From Companilactobacillus keshanensis (GTDB lineage Bacteria > Bacillota > Bacilli > Lactobacillales > Lactobacillaceae): DNA of 64,000 nt. The position numbers were made by a program, and so were the translations under genes. Under the pieces are notes generated by a model that worked only from the letters and a program-made list of their open reading frames with translations, was not told the DNA's origin and searched no databases. The DNA lies in assembly GCF_003946205.1 (NCBI RefSeq), contig NZ_RHOS01000010.1, positions 1-64,000 on the forward strand. The letters run 5' to 3'. This document shows, piece by piece, positions 1 through 7,218 of the stretch (position 1 is the stretch's first letter; each line of letters opens with the position of its first letter).

Positions 1-225
1 AGTCAAAGCAAAAGCACCTCCAAGATTTATTTTCTCAGAAGTGCTCTTATTTATCTGTATCAAATTATATACTCAGTACCAATCAGGTGTGATAAATCTC
101 TTTTTTTTGTGACAAATATATGAATTTATTAATACTCTCTGATCCTTTTGACGTTATGCCAAAAAGGAACTAAATCAAAATATTTCAGCATATAATATGA
201 GTAATAATTTCAAGGAGATTTCATC
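1..225. other. Intergenic region upstream of CPBP protease
   Basis: No gene is visible here. Positions 11-50 hold a weak hairpin (AGCAC pairing with GTGCT across a long loop, then CTTATTT) that could end a transcript entering from the left. A TATAAT at 191-196 and a strong AAGGAG at 212-217 precede the first CDS. No good -35 box sits 17 bp before this -10, so the promoter is tentative. Confidence 0.4.
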
Positions 226-966
226 ATGTTAAAACCTGCTAAGAAAGATCATCTTGTTGTCGATCTAACGTATCTATTATTGATCTACATCGTTTTGTCT
301 CTTGCCTCTGGTTTTATTTTACGAGTTATTTTAAAGATACAGGATTTTTATATTCCTAAAGAAATCATTGTCTCTTTAGGAATATTATTTTTTCTGTCTG
401 TTAAAGAAAAGGTTGAATTTCTTGATCAAAATAACTCTAAATATGGTCTGTACACCATTCTGATAACATTTATTTTAACAATATCCTTGAATTTTCAACC
501 ACAGATTCCTGGTTTTAAAACCCTGGGAACATTACTTTTTAGACCATTAGGAACCGGTATCTTTGAAGAAACAATTTTTCGAGTATTAATGATCTGGTTG
601 ATCAGTCGCTTTAGTAAAAACATCTACTTACAAGTTTACTTAAGTACAATACTCTTTGGAATAGCACATATATTGAATATGTTTAGTCTACAACAAAGTA
701 CGATCCAGACTGCGATTCAAATCGGATATGCATTAGGACTCGGATCTATCTTTGCCATTTCTTATCTGATAACTAGAAATATTATCTTTTCGATGATATC
801 TCATTCTTTGGCCGACTTCATGGCTGGATTAAACGGTTTATCATTAAGGACAAATATAAATTTTGATACTATCTCGGTCATACTAATGATCTTTTTTGTC
901 ATCACAAGTATTTATTGTAATTATTGGTTTTTGAAAAAGGGGCATAAATTAATAGTCAATATTTAA
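226..966 (+). CDS. CPBP family intramembrane metalloprotease
   Basis: A polytopic membrane protein of 246 residues with the CPBP (Abi/CAAX-like) motifs in order: the paired-glutamate motif FEETIFR (about residue 112), FGIAHI in the next helix (about 143), and a C-terminal HSLADF (about 192). In this family the two Glu and the His residues bind the catalytic metal inside the membrane. Lactobacillus members are often linked to bacteriocin immunity or peptide processing, but no bacteriocin gene lies next to it, so its substrate is unknown. The start is set by AAGGAG eight bases before ATG. It is a single-gene unit, followed 54 bases later by a type I toxin locus on the same strand. Confidence 0.9.
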   Translation: MLKPAKKDHLVVDLTYLLLIYIVLSLASGFILRVILKIQDFYIPKEIIVSLGILFFLSVKEKVEFLDQNNSKYGLYTILITFILTISLNFQPQIPGFKTLGTLLFRPLGTGIFEETIFRVLMIWLISRFSKNIYLQVYLSTILFGIAHILNMFSLQQSTIQTAIQIGYALGLGSIFAISYLITRNIIFSMISHSLADFMAGLNGLSLRTNINFDTISVILMIFFVITSIYCNYWFLKKGHKLIVNI

Positions 967-975
967 CCTATTTTA

Positions 976-1016
976 TATAGTCACTCTTTTCCTATGTGAT
1001 AGTGAGGAGGACTATA
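976..1016 (+). promoter_or_regulatory. SD-sequestering hairpin in the toxin 5' leader
   Basis: TATAGTC (976-982) pairs with GACTATA (1010-1016). Beyond a bulged A at 983, CTCTTT (984-989) pairs with GAGGAG (1004-1009) with G-U pairs. The 3' arm is the AGGAGG ribosome binding site of the small toxin, so the fold would hide it. Fst-family toxin mRNAs are known to carry such a stem. Whether the transcript starts far enough upstream to include the 5' arm cannot be decided from sequence. Confidence 0.55.
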
Positions 1017-1020
1017 TTGT

Positions 1021-1035
1021 ATGATAACTTTTCTT
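1021..1035. repeat. Direct repeat DRb of the toxin locus
   Basis: ATGATAACTTTTCTT over the toxin start codon is repeated exactly at 1191-1205. In par/fst loci such repeats give the antisense RNA a second region of complementarity to the toxin mRNA at the initiation site. Confidence 0.8.
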
Positions 1036-1104
1036 GCCCAAATTATAGCTGGGTGTTTGATTGCTCTGTTCAGTTACTGGTTAGATAACCGAAAAAAAAA
1101 ATAA
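1021..1104 (+). CDS. Fst/Lpt-like type I toxin (27 aa)
   Basis: A 27-codon ORF, ATG to TAA, with AGGAGG (1005-1010) ten bases upstream. The peptide has one hydrophobic helix (residues 2-19) containing IAGCLIALFSYWLDNR, then a basic tail of lysines. This GCL(I/V)A-F-xxWL-xxR-KK layout is that of the Fst/Ldr superfamily of membrane-damaging type I toxins (Fst of pAD1, Lpt of Lactobacillus rhamnosus, the pSK1 homologue). The locus around it also fits: a direct repeat over the start codon with a second copy 170 bp downstream, a hairpin hiding the SD, and a convergent short antisense transcript ending in a shared terminator. Function in this strain is inferred. Confidence 0.88.
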   Translation: MITFLAQIIAGCLIALFSYWLDNRKKK

Positions 1105-1143
1105 ATACATCTTCTTCTAACTCACCACATCTTAGTATGTAAA

Positions 1144-1177
1144 AAAGGCCTTAGCGGATGCAACCGCTAAGGCCTTT
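1144..1177. terminator. Shared terminator of toxin mRNA and antisense RNA
   Basis: A perfect 14-bp stem (1144-1157 with 1164-1177, loop ATGCAA). On the minus strand it is followed by six T, on the plus strand only by TTTGG. It sits between two convergent transcripts, as in fst loci, and would also stop transcripts leaving the SDR gene at 1282-2025. Confidence 0.85.
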
Positions 1178-1190
1178 GGTAATTCTACAT

Positions 1191-1205
1191 ATGATAACTT
1201 TTCTT
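1191..1205. repeat. Direct repeat DRa of the toxin locus
   Basis: Second exact copy of the 15-bp sequence at 1021-1035, at the predicted 5' end of the antisense RNA. Confidence 0.8.
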
Positions 1206-1281
1206 AATTGCAAATCTATTATAACATCTTAAATCAAAAGCCAATATTATTTAACAATATATAAAAATAACAAATTACTAA

Positions 1282-2025
1282 TTAAGCCTGTTTAGTAGGA
1301 TAAATTGTAAATTCATTAATGTTAACTTCTTCTGGTTGATCAATTGCAAAGTTTACCACTCTAGCAATTGAGATTGGGGCAATACCGACTTGATCATACA
1401 AAGCATCCATGCCTTTTTTGGCATCCTTATCAGTGATCGTATTTAACAATTCTGTATTGATCGCAGCAGGATAAAGTGTTGAAGTCCTAATATTTGTACC
1501 TTCCTGTGCGCTTTCTGTCCTGATTACTTCCATCAGATTTCTGACTGCAAACTTAGTAGCACCGTAAACCCCAGCTCCTGGGAAACTCTTAATTCCAGCT
1601 ACTGAAGATGTCGTAATAATATGTCCATGTTTTTGCGCAACAAAATCAGGCATTACTGCAGCAACTCCGTTTAAAACTCCTTTCAAATTAATATCGATCA
1701 TGTCGTTCCATTCATCAGTATGTAGAGCACTGATTGATGATGTTGGCATAATACCAGCGTTATTAAAGATAACATCCAAAGCACCAAATTTATCTTTAGC
1801 TAATTGAACTAGTGACTTTACCTCTTTTGGATCACGTACATCTGTAACTTGATAAGCGGCCTCTCCACCATCGGTTTCGATGTCCTTAACAATTTTACTT
1901 AGTTTTGCTTCACGACGAGCACCGAGAACGACCTTAGCACCATTACTTGCTAAAAGTTTTGCTGTAGCTTCGCCAATTCCTGAAGATGCACCTGTAATTA
2001 CTACTACTTTATTTTTAACTGACAT
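1282..2025 (-). CDS. SDR family NAD(P)-dependent oxidoreductase
   Basis: A classical short-chain dehydrogenase of 247 residues. The Rossmann motif TGASSGIG is at about residue 11, NNAG at about 89, and the catalytic Ser plus YGATK (YxxxK) at about 140-158. It should reduce or oxidise a small carbonyl or alcohol with NAD(P)H; the substrate cannot be read from sequence. AAGGAG lies nine bases before the ATG. The gene follows the cupin gene by 12 bases and shares its MerR-type promoter (operator at 2506-2525), so a role in an inducible aldehyde or quinone response is a reasonable inference. Confidence 0.92.
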   Translation of the reverse strand: MSVKNKVVVITGASSGIGEATAKLLASNGAKVVLGARREAKLSKIVKDIETDGGEAAYQVTDVRDPKEVKSLVQLAKDKFGALDVIFNNAGIMPTSSISALHTDEWNDMIDINLKGVLNGVAAVMPDFVAQKHGHIITTSSVAGIKSFPGAGVYGATKFAVRNLMEVIRTESAQEGTNIRTSTLYPAAINTELLNTITDKDAKKGMDALYDQVGIAPISIARVVNFAIDQPEEVNINEFTIYPTKQA

Positions 2026-2037
2026 TTAAATTTCTCC

Positions 2038-2454
2038 TTATTTACCTAATTTTTCGTAATCTTCGTCTGTAACTGATTCTAACCATTCTGATGTACCTTT
2101 TGTAATAGCAACATGACTAAACCAACTATCTTTAGTAGCTCCATGCCAATGCTTTACACCATCGTGAATTGCGACTACATCACCTTTTTTCAACAATTGA
2201 GCAGGTTTGCCTTCTTCTTGATACCATCCTTCGCCGCCGGTTACCAAAAGAATTTGAAATCCATCGTGATGAATATGCCAATCATTACGGCATCCTGGTT
2301 CAAATGTAACATTGCCAACATTAATATCGATATTATCATCTGAGGGTACTAAATTTTTTAAATAACTTTGTCCAATAAAGTATTTGGCATAAGCTTCATT
2401 CTTATCTCCAACTGGAAATACACCCTCATTTTTTAATTCTTCAAATTTTGACAT
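2038..2454 (-). CDS. Cupin domain-containing protein
   Basis: A single-domain cupin of 138 residues. The metal-binding motifs are visible: GxxxxxHxH as WHIHHDG (about residue 59), a following Glu/Gln pair, and the second motif ending in HDGVKHWHG (about 97-105). Related small cupins are often found next to SDR or carboxymuconolactone-decarboxylase-like genes; enzymatic activity is unproven. It is first in a two-gene operon with the SDR gene 12 bases downstream. The promoter has a 19-bp spacer with a MerR-type palindrome, implying activation by the MerR protein encoded just upstream. Confidence 0.85.
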   Translation of the reverse strand: MSKFEELKNEGVFPVGDKNEAYAKYFIGQSYLKNLVPSDDNIDINVGNVTFEPGCRNDWHIHHDGFQILLVTGGEGWYQEEGKPAQLLKKGDVVAIHDGVKHWHGATKDSWFSHVAITKGTSEWLESVTDEDYEKLGK

Positions 2455-2495
2455 TATTTATATACTTCCCTTTTTCATTCGTTTGATTACGAGAT

Positions 2496-2530
2496 TCATT
2501 AAACACCTTAAAGTTAACTTCAAGGCAAGG
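2496..2530 (-). promoter_or_regulatory. MerR-type promoter and operator for cupin-SDR operon
   Basis: On the minus strand a -35 TTGCCT and -10 TTTAAT are 19 bp apart, the over-long spacer typical of MerR-activated promoters. The spacer is filled by a near-perfect palindrome (2506-2525 on the plus strand, ccttaaagttaacttcaagg). The same AAGTTAACTT core recurs in front of the MerR gene at 3071-3080. Confidence 0.8.
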
Positions 2531-2542
2531 GTTTATTTAAAA

Positions 2543-2597
2543 AAAATCTCTTAAATCTACAAATTCAATAATAAATTTGTAGATCTAAGAGATTTTT
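2543..2597. terminator. Strong bidirectional terminator after MerR gene
   Basis: Long inverted repeat with arms of about 23 bp (2543-2565 and 2574-2597; AATCTCTTA pairing with TAAGAGATT) and a long T run on the minus strand. It closes the SDR-MerR transcript and isolates the cupin promoter. Confidence 0.88.
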
Positions 2598-2616
2598 ATA
2601 TACGCTCAAAAACAGA

Positions 2617-3051
2617 TTATTCTTCATGGTTCAATCGTCTTAAATATTCGGTAAAGCTTTCACTATCCTCAATATGACCATTTTCCTTGCCCTTATACCA
2701 ATCCAACTTATCATTTAAAATGGTCCAACTCTTTTGAAGATTTTCAAATTCCGCTTCAAAGTTACCTCTGACTTCTTCTAAAAGTGCAATTCGTTTATCT
2801 ATCGTAATATCCCCTTCGGCACGCCAGTCTACGTATTGTTTCAACTGTTCAATCGTCATACCGGTACTCTTGAGATGTAGCAGGAATTTTATCCAATTAG
2901 TATCTTGATCAGTATAATAACGCAATCCATTTTCGGTTCTATGAGGGTTGATCAACCCCTCTTTTTCATAATATCTTAATGTCGGACTACTCAATCCAGT
3001 TACTTTGGCAAAATCACCGATCCGATATCTCTTTTCTATTTTTTCATCCAT
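2617..3051 (-). CDS. MerR family transcriptional regulator
   Basis: The N-terminal winged helix reads RYRIGDFAKVTGLSSPTLRY, followed by a dimerising coiled coil; total length is 144 residues from the ATG at 3051. That start has AGGTGAT nine bases upstream; a longer TTG-start reading exists but has no ribosome site. The palindrome AAGTTAACTT lies at 3071-3080 in its leader and again in the cupin promoter, so it likely autoregulates and activates cupin-SDR. The sites resemble the operators of the NmlR/AdhR aldehyde-stress branch (CTTnnAGTnAACTnnAAG). The protein has no cysteine at all, so it cannot sense electrophiles by thiol chemistry as AdhR does. Confidence 0.9.
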   Translation of the reverse strand: MDEKIEKRYRIGDFAKVTGLSSPTLRYYEKEGLINPHRTENGLRYYTDQDTNWIKFLLHLKSTGMTIEQLKQYVDWRAEGDITIDKRIALLEEVRGNFEAEFENLQKSWTILNDKLDWYKGKENGHIEDSESFTEYLRRLNHEE

Positions 3052-3067
3052 ATTTATCACCTTTTTA

Positions 3068-3084
3068 TTCAAGTTAACTTTAAG
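3068..3084. promoter_or_regulatory. Second MerR operator (autoregulation)
   Basis: TTCAAGTTAACTTTAAG, with the perfect 10-bp core AAGTTAACTT (3071-3080), matches the operator at 2506-2525. It lies between the end of the upstream SDR gene and the MerR SD. Confidence 0.7.
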
Positions 3085-3095
3085 TTTAACATCAA

Positions 3096-3797
3096 TTATA
3101 AATCGACTCCACCGTCAACCCTTAGCACCTGACCCGTCACGAAATCATTTTGCATCAAATAAATATAGGCACTGGCGACTTCTTTAACTGTCGAAACTCT
3201 TTTTAATGGCACCCCTTTAGAAAAATCATTTTTCTGTTGTTCTATTTGTTCATTAGACATATCACGCCATAATCCTGTTGGTGTCCATGTCGGTGAAACC
3301 GCATTGGCCCTTTTATCTGGAGCGAGTTCAACACCAAGTCCTGCGATAAGTGTATTAATAGCTTGATTACCAATAATTGCACCAGATGCATCGTAGGGAT
3401 GACCACCAGATCCAGACGTCAAAATTAATGAACCGGATTCATTTAAATGTTTGACCGCTATTTTTGCCAATTGCAAATTAGCAAAAAATTTATCTTCGAT
3501 CGTCCTACGTAAAAGTTCCATTGAACTGTCTAAAAAACCTCCACCCATGGCACCACCTAGTGTAGAAATAATATGATCAAATTTCTTATCTTCAAAAAAG
3601 TTTTCTAGTTCTGATTTATCTTGTGCGTTTAAAGCAATGCCTTTAATACTAGTCTCTTCAGTAAATTTCTTAGTTCTGTCAAAATCATGACCAATAACTG
3701 TCACTTTGGCACCTAAACTTTGAACATCTAGGGCCACTTGTTTGCCAAAGCCTGAGGTTCCACCAACTATGAGAATTTTTTTATTAGTTAATTCCAT
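3096..3797 (-). CDS. Atypical SDR family protein
   Basis: A 233-residue Rossmann protein with the dinucleotide motif GGTSGFGKQ (about residue 12) and the SDR C-terminal region (VSPTWTPTG, then VLRVDGG). The region that should hold the catalytic YxxxK instead reads GAIIGNQAIN, so both Tyr and Lys are missing. Several SDR-like proteins of this branch also lack them and may act as sensors or through other residues. AGGAGG precedes the ATG. The gene is directly upstream of the MerR regulator (44-base gap) on the same strand and is probably co-transcribed with it. Confidence 0.85.
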   Translation of the reverse strand: MELTNKKILIVGGTSGFGKQVALDVQSLGAKVTVIGHDFDRTKKFTEETSIKGIALNAQDKSELENFFEDKKFDHIISTLGGAMGGGFLDSSMELLRRTIEDKFFANLQLAKIAVKHLNESGSLILTSGSGGHPYDASGAIIGNQAINTLIAGLGVELAPDKRANAVSPTWTPTGLWRDMSNEQIEQQKNDFSKGVPLKRVSTVKEVASAYIYLMQNDFVTGQVLRVDGGVDL

Positions 3798-3817
3798 TTA
3801 AATTTCCTCCTATTAAA

Positions 3818-3848
3818 AAAGAACTGACATATGCGTTCAGCTCTTTTG
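3818..3848 (-). terminator. Terminator of ABC exporter operon
   Basis: AAAAGAGCTGA pairs with TCAGTTCTTTT on the minus strand, followed by a T run. It lies between the permease stop (3862) and the SDR gene start (3797). Confidence 0.8.
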
Positions 3849-3861
3849 CTTTAATGAATAT

Positions 3862-6435
3862 TTATTCTGATGACTTGAGGGCACCGATCATATCAATATA
3901 TTTCAACTTATGATGAGTTATCAACATAACTATTACTGTGAAGATAATCATTAATATTGTTGCAACCAAATATCCCGTTAAATGAATTGTTAATGGGAAA
4001 ATGACTAGTGCCGTTGAGGCTTGATTTAAAATATAGGCAGTTAATAAATTGCCTACACCATATCCAACAATTATTCCTAGAATTGTCAAAACTATATTCT
4101 CGCGCACGATATACATTGTAACTTCTTTATCATAGAACCCTAAAACTTTAATAGTCGATAACTCTCTAATTCTTTCAGAAACATTAATATTAGTTAAATT
4201 ATATAAAACAACAAATGACAATATTCCTGACAATAAGATAAAAATCAATATAATTGGATTTAGTGATGAAGTCATTTTGGATATCGTCGATTGTTGATCG
4301 TAAGTATAGCTTGTTCCTAAAGCTCGGCCATTCTTTAATAATTGATTAGCCAAATTATTTCGCTGATTAGAAGTTTGCCTATCTAAATGGAGTAACAAGG
4401 TATTTGACTTTGGTTGTTTACCAAACAATTTTTGATAAGTTGTCTTATTCAAATACATGAAATGGCCTACAAAATTCTGAGTTACTGCTGAAACTTTAAC
4501 TCTATGAGTTTTACCAACCGTTTTTAACTTGATGATGTCGCCAGCCTTAACATCTAGAATAGTCGCCATTTTTTTTGTTAAAATAACTTGGTTATTTTTT
4601 AGATTTAAGGACTTTTTACTATTAATATCTTTTAAATGAATATATTTAGAAAAATCTCTGTTCTCAGGAGTATAGAAATTTACATCATTCACTTGATGGC
4701 CAGAGTGATAAATCTTACCTGTTGTGGCATGTATAGCCGCACTATTTTTATACTGCTGATCTTTCTTCAAAACTTTCAAGGTGTCACCAAGATGATTAGT
4801 TTTAACTACCGCCTGATAATCAAAAATTTCACCATATTGACGACTGCCACTGGCCCCAATCGAATTTTGAATTCCAAATCCCGTCAAAATCAAAGCCGTC
4901 CCACCGGCAATACCGATAATAGTCATAAACATTCGTGACTTAAATCTGAAGAGATTTCGATAACTGACTTTACGATTAAAACTAAGTCGATTCCAAAATG
5001 GTTTTATGCGTTCCAAGAGGATTTTCTTAGCCGATTTAGGTGCTTTGGGACGCATCAATTCCGCCGGACCCTCTGATAATTCACGACTAACAACGATCAT
5101 TGCTGCACCAACTGTTGAAATTAAAGAGAATAACAAAGCTAACAAGACGATCAGCCATTGAAATTTAACATCCCAGGTCAGGGGGATATATTGCTTATAC
5201 AGTGCCAAAACAATTCTAGGCAAGGTTTCATTCCCAATAACTGCTCCTAATACTGTTCCAATTAGCCCCGCAGTCAATGCATAGTAGAAATAATTTTGAG
5301 CTATTTCCCACTTTGTATATCCTAAAGCTTTAAAAGTACCAATTTGTCCTCTAGCTTCTTCGATCATTCTTGTAACAGTTGTAAATGTTATCAACGCAGC
5401 AATTAGAAAGAAGAACACTGGGAAAACATTAGCTATCGCAGCAATTCGATCAGAACTCTCTCCATAAGCAGAAAATCCTGGTAAATCTGCCCTGGTTTGC
5501 CAAATATAACTAGTCTTAGTCTGTTTTCTTAATTCTTTAGTGGCCGAATCTAACTCTTTTTGTTGCGAATTCAATTTTTCAAGTTGTGAACTTACATTCA
5601 TGCCGGCAGCTTGGGACATAATTAATTTGTTCTTATAAGAATCCAGTTTAACCTGTTGTTGTGCCAAGACATTTTTGGAAGTCTTATAAAGACTAGTGCT
5701 TCTTTGATCTGCTCGCTTTTTAAATTTAGTTTCTAATATATCAACTTTTGAAGAAACAGCGTCTTTATAACTGTCGCTAAAAGTATCTTTTGACTGCAAA
5801 TTTTTAAAACGGATATTAAGTTGTGTTGCTGCTTTAAGATTCATTTGATCATCCGGAATATATGCAAAAAGCCGAACAGTCCCATCACCCACATTACTGG
5901 AGCCACGAGATTCATTATCAATATATTGAGGCGAACTGGCAAAGCCAACAATTTTATAAGACCGATTTTTCAAATTAGCATTTTTACTAAAGGAAAATTT
6001 CTGACCTAATTTATAACCATATTTAGTTTGGGCTACTTGATCCAAAATTATTTCATTGTTATTTCTTGGTAAATGACCACTACGTACAATTAAGGAGTTC
6101 TGATTATTATTCTTATCATATCCGTACAAAGAAACGGCCAATCCTTTACCACCAACAGCTTGTTTATATTTAACAGCCTCAACTTTACCCCCTTTGATAG
6201 ATGCCTTTTTGAGGTCACTTTTAGTGAATCCAGTTGTTGAAGTAACCTGAATATCAGATAATTTATTTTCAACCACCGTTCTATTTAATGAATCATTCAA
6301 ACTAGGGCCGGTGGCTTTAACGCCAACAAAAATCAATACTCCTAACATGATAATTAGAATAATAGCAATAAAACGTCCTTTAGATTTGCCGATATCTCGC
6401 CACATATTTTTAGTCAAAGGTTTCAATTTTTCCAC
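3862..6435 (-). CDS. FtsX-like ABC transporter permease
   Basis: An 857-residue permease with a first helix at about residues 20-42, a large extracytoplasmic domain, and two FtsX-type blocks of three or four helices (about 335-460 and 730-850). It pairs with the ATPase encoded immediately upstream: the ATPase stop TAG abuts this gene's GTG. Such large permeases belong to the MacB/LolE-like group that moves substrates by mechanotransmission; in lactobacilli they are usually called peptide or drug exporters. The GTG has a poor SD. A TTG three codons later (6426) sits five bases after AGGTGG and could be the true start. Confidence 0.9.
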   Translation of the reverse strand: MEKLKPLTKNMWRDIGKSKGRFIAIILIIMLGVLIFVGVKATGPSLNDSLNRTVVENKLSDIQVTSTTGFTKSDLKKASIKGGKVEAVKYKQAVGGKGLAVSLYGYDKNNNQNSLIVRSGHLPRNNNEIILDQVAQTKYGYKLGQKFSFSKNANLKNRSYKIVGFASSPQYIDNESRGSSNVGDGTVRLFAYIPDDQMNLKAATQLNIRFKNLQSKDTFSDSYKDAVSSKVDILETKFKKRADQRSTSLYKTSKNVLAQQQVKLDSYKNKLIMSQAAGMNVSSQLEKLNSQQKELDSATKELRKQTKTSYIWQTRADLPGFSAYGESSDRIAAIANVFPVFFFLIAALITFTTVTRMIEEARGQIGTFKALGYTKWEIAQNYFYYALTAGLIGTVLGAVIGNETLPRIVLALYKQYIPLTWDVKFQWLIVLLALLFSLISTVGAAMIVVSRELSEGPAELMRPKAPKSAKKILLERIKPFWNRLSFNRKVSYRNLFRFKSRMFMTIIGIAGGTALILTGFGIQNSIGASGSRQYGEIFDYQAVVKTNHLGDTLKVLKKDQQYKNSAAIHATTGKIYHSGHQVNDVNFYTPENRDFSKYIHLKDINSKKSLNLKNNQVILTKKMATILDVKAGDIIKLKTVGKTHRVKVSAVTQNFVGHFMYLNKTTYQKLFGKQPKSNTLLLHLDRQTSNQRNNLANQLLKNGRALGTSYTYDQQSTISKMTSSLNPIILIFILLSGILSFVVLYNLTNINVSERIRELSTIKVLGFYDKEVTMYIVRENIVLTILGIIVGYGVGNLLTAYILNQASTALVIFPLTIHLTGYLVATILMIIFTVIVMLITHHKLKYIDMIGALKSSE

Positions 6436-7137
6436 CTACCATTCTATATCTTGAACAGGTTTAGGATCTTGATTATCTTCAACTGAACGAACTTTAGCAT
6501 CATTTATTCGAATAATTCGATCAGCCATACTGGCTAAAGCCGAGTTATGAGTAATAATGATAACTGTTTTGTCATCTTTATGGCTGGCATTTTGAAGTAG
6601 AGTTAAAACTTGCTTACCAGTTTCATAATCAAGTGCTCCGGTTGGTTCATCACAAAGTAATAATTTAGGATTCTTAGCCAATGCACGGGCAATCGCTACA
6701 CGTTGCTGTTCACCACCTGATAGTTGTGAAGGAAAGTTATCAATTCGCTGACTCAAGCCAACTTGTTTCAATACTTCGGTTGGATCTAACGCATCATCAA
6801 CAATTGCCGAAGCCAATTCAACATTTTCTTTAGTCGTCAAATTAGGAATCAAATTATAAAATTGAAAGACAAAACCTACATCATTACGACGATACTCCGT
6901 CAACTGGCGTTCAGTAAATTTTCCAATATCAGTACCATCAATGATAATTTCACCGTCACTAGGTGAATCCATACCGCCTAAGATATTTAAAACTGTCGAT
7001 TTACCTGCACCGCTAGGACCTAAAATTACAGTCAATTTTCCCCTCTCAACTTCAAAAGACAAATCGTTATTGGCGATAATTTCAGTTTCGCCCATTTGGT
7101 ATCGTTTATACTCGTGTTTCACTTCAATATATGCCAT
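6436..7137 (-). CDS. ABC transporter ATP-binding protein (MacB/LolD type)
   Basis: A 233-residue ATPase with Walker A GPSGAGKS, signature [15 protein letters not shown], Walker [13 protein letters not shown] and the switch His in IITHN. The TGALD extension after Walker B is typical of LolD/MacB-type ATPases that work with FtsX-like permeases, consistent with the next gene. I place the start at the ATG at 7137 with AGGTGG five bases upstream; the longer TTG reading has no SD. Cytoplasmic, energising export. Confidence 0.93.
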   Translation of the reverse strand: MAYIEVKHEYKRYQMGETEIIANNDLSFEVERGKLTVILGPSGAGKSTVLNILGGMDSPSDGEIIIDGTDIGKFTERQLTEYRRNDVGFVFQFYNLIPNLTTKENVELASAIVDDALDPTEVLKQVGLSQRIDNFPSQLSGGEQQRVAIARALAKNPKLLLCDEPTGALDYETGKQVLTLLQNASHKDDKTVIIITHNSALASMADRIIRINDAKVRSVEDNQDPKPVQDIEW

Positions 7138-7156
7138 CTCATCCACCTGACTTAAC

Positions 7157-7187
7157 AAAAAAAGGCCGGACTATCGTCTCAACCTTC
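7157..7187 (-). terminator. Terminator of MFS gene
   Basis: On the minus strand AAGGTTG pairs with CGGCCTT, followed by seven T. It separates the MFS gene from the ABC operon. Confidence 0.75.
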
Positions 7188-7218
7188 ATTTAAAATATTA
7201 TATTTATTATATCATTTT

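Larger units (their letters stand above)
1144..1211 (-). ncRNA. Antitoxin RNA (RNA II-like)
   Basis: A minus-strand TATAAT lies at 1218-1223, with a start expected near 1211 and the terminator ending at 1144. This predicts an RNA of about 68 nt, close to the known size of RNA II of par. Its 5' end carries the complement of the direct repeat (1191-1205), which matches the toxin start region, and its 3' end is complementary to the toxin mRNA tail through the shared terminator. The -35 box is weak (TTGGCT at 15 bp). Identification rests on layout, not on an expression signal. Confidence 0.72.

Noticed and set aside
2113-2343. 76-codon ORF opposite the cupin gene
   Set aside because: Shadow frame of a well-supported gene without SD or family features.
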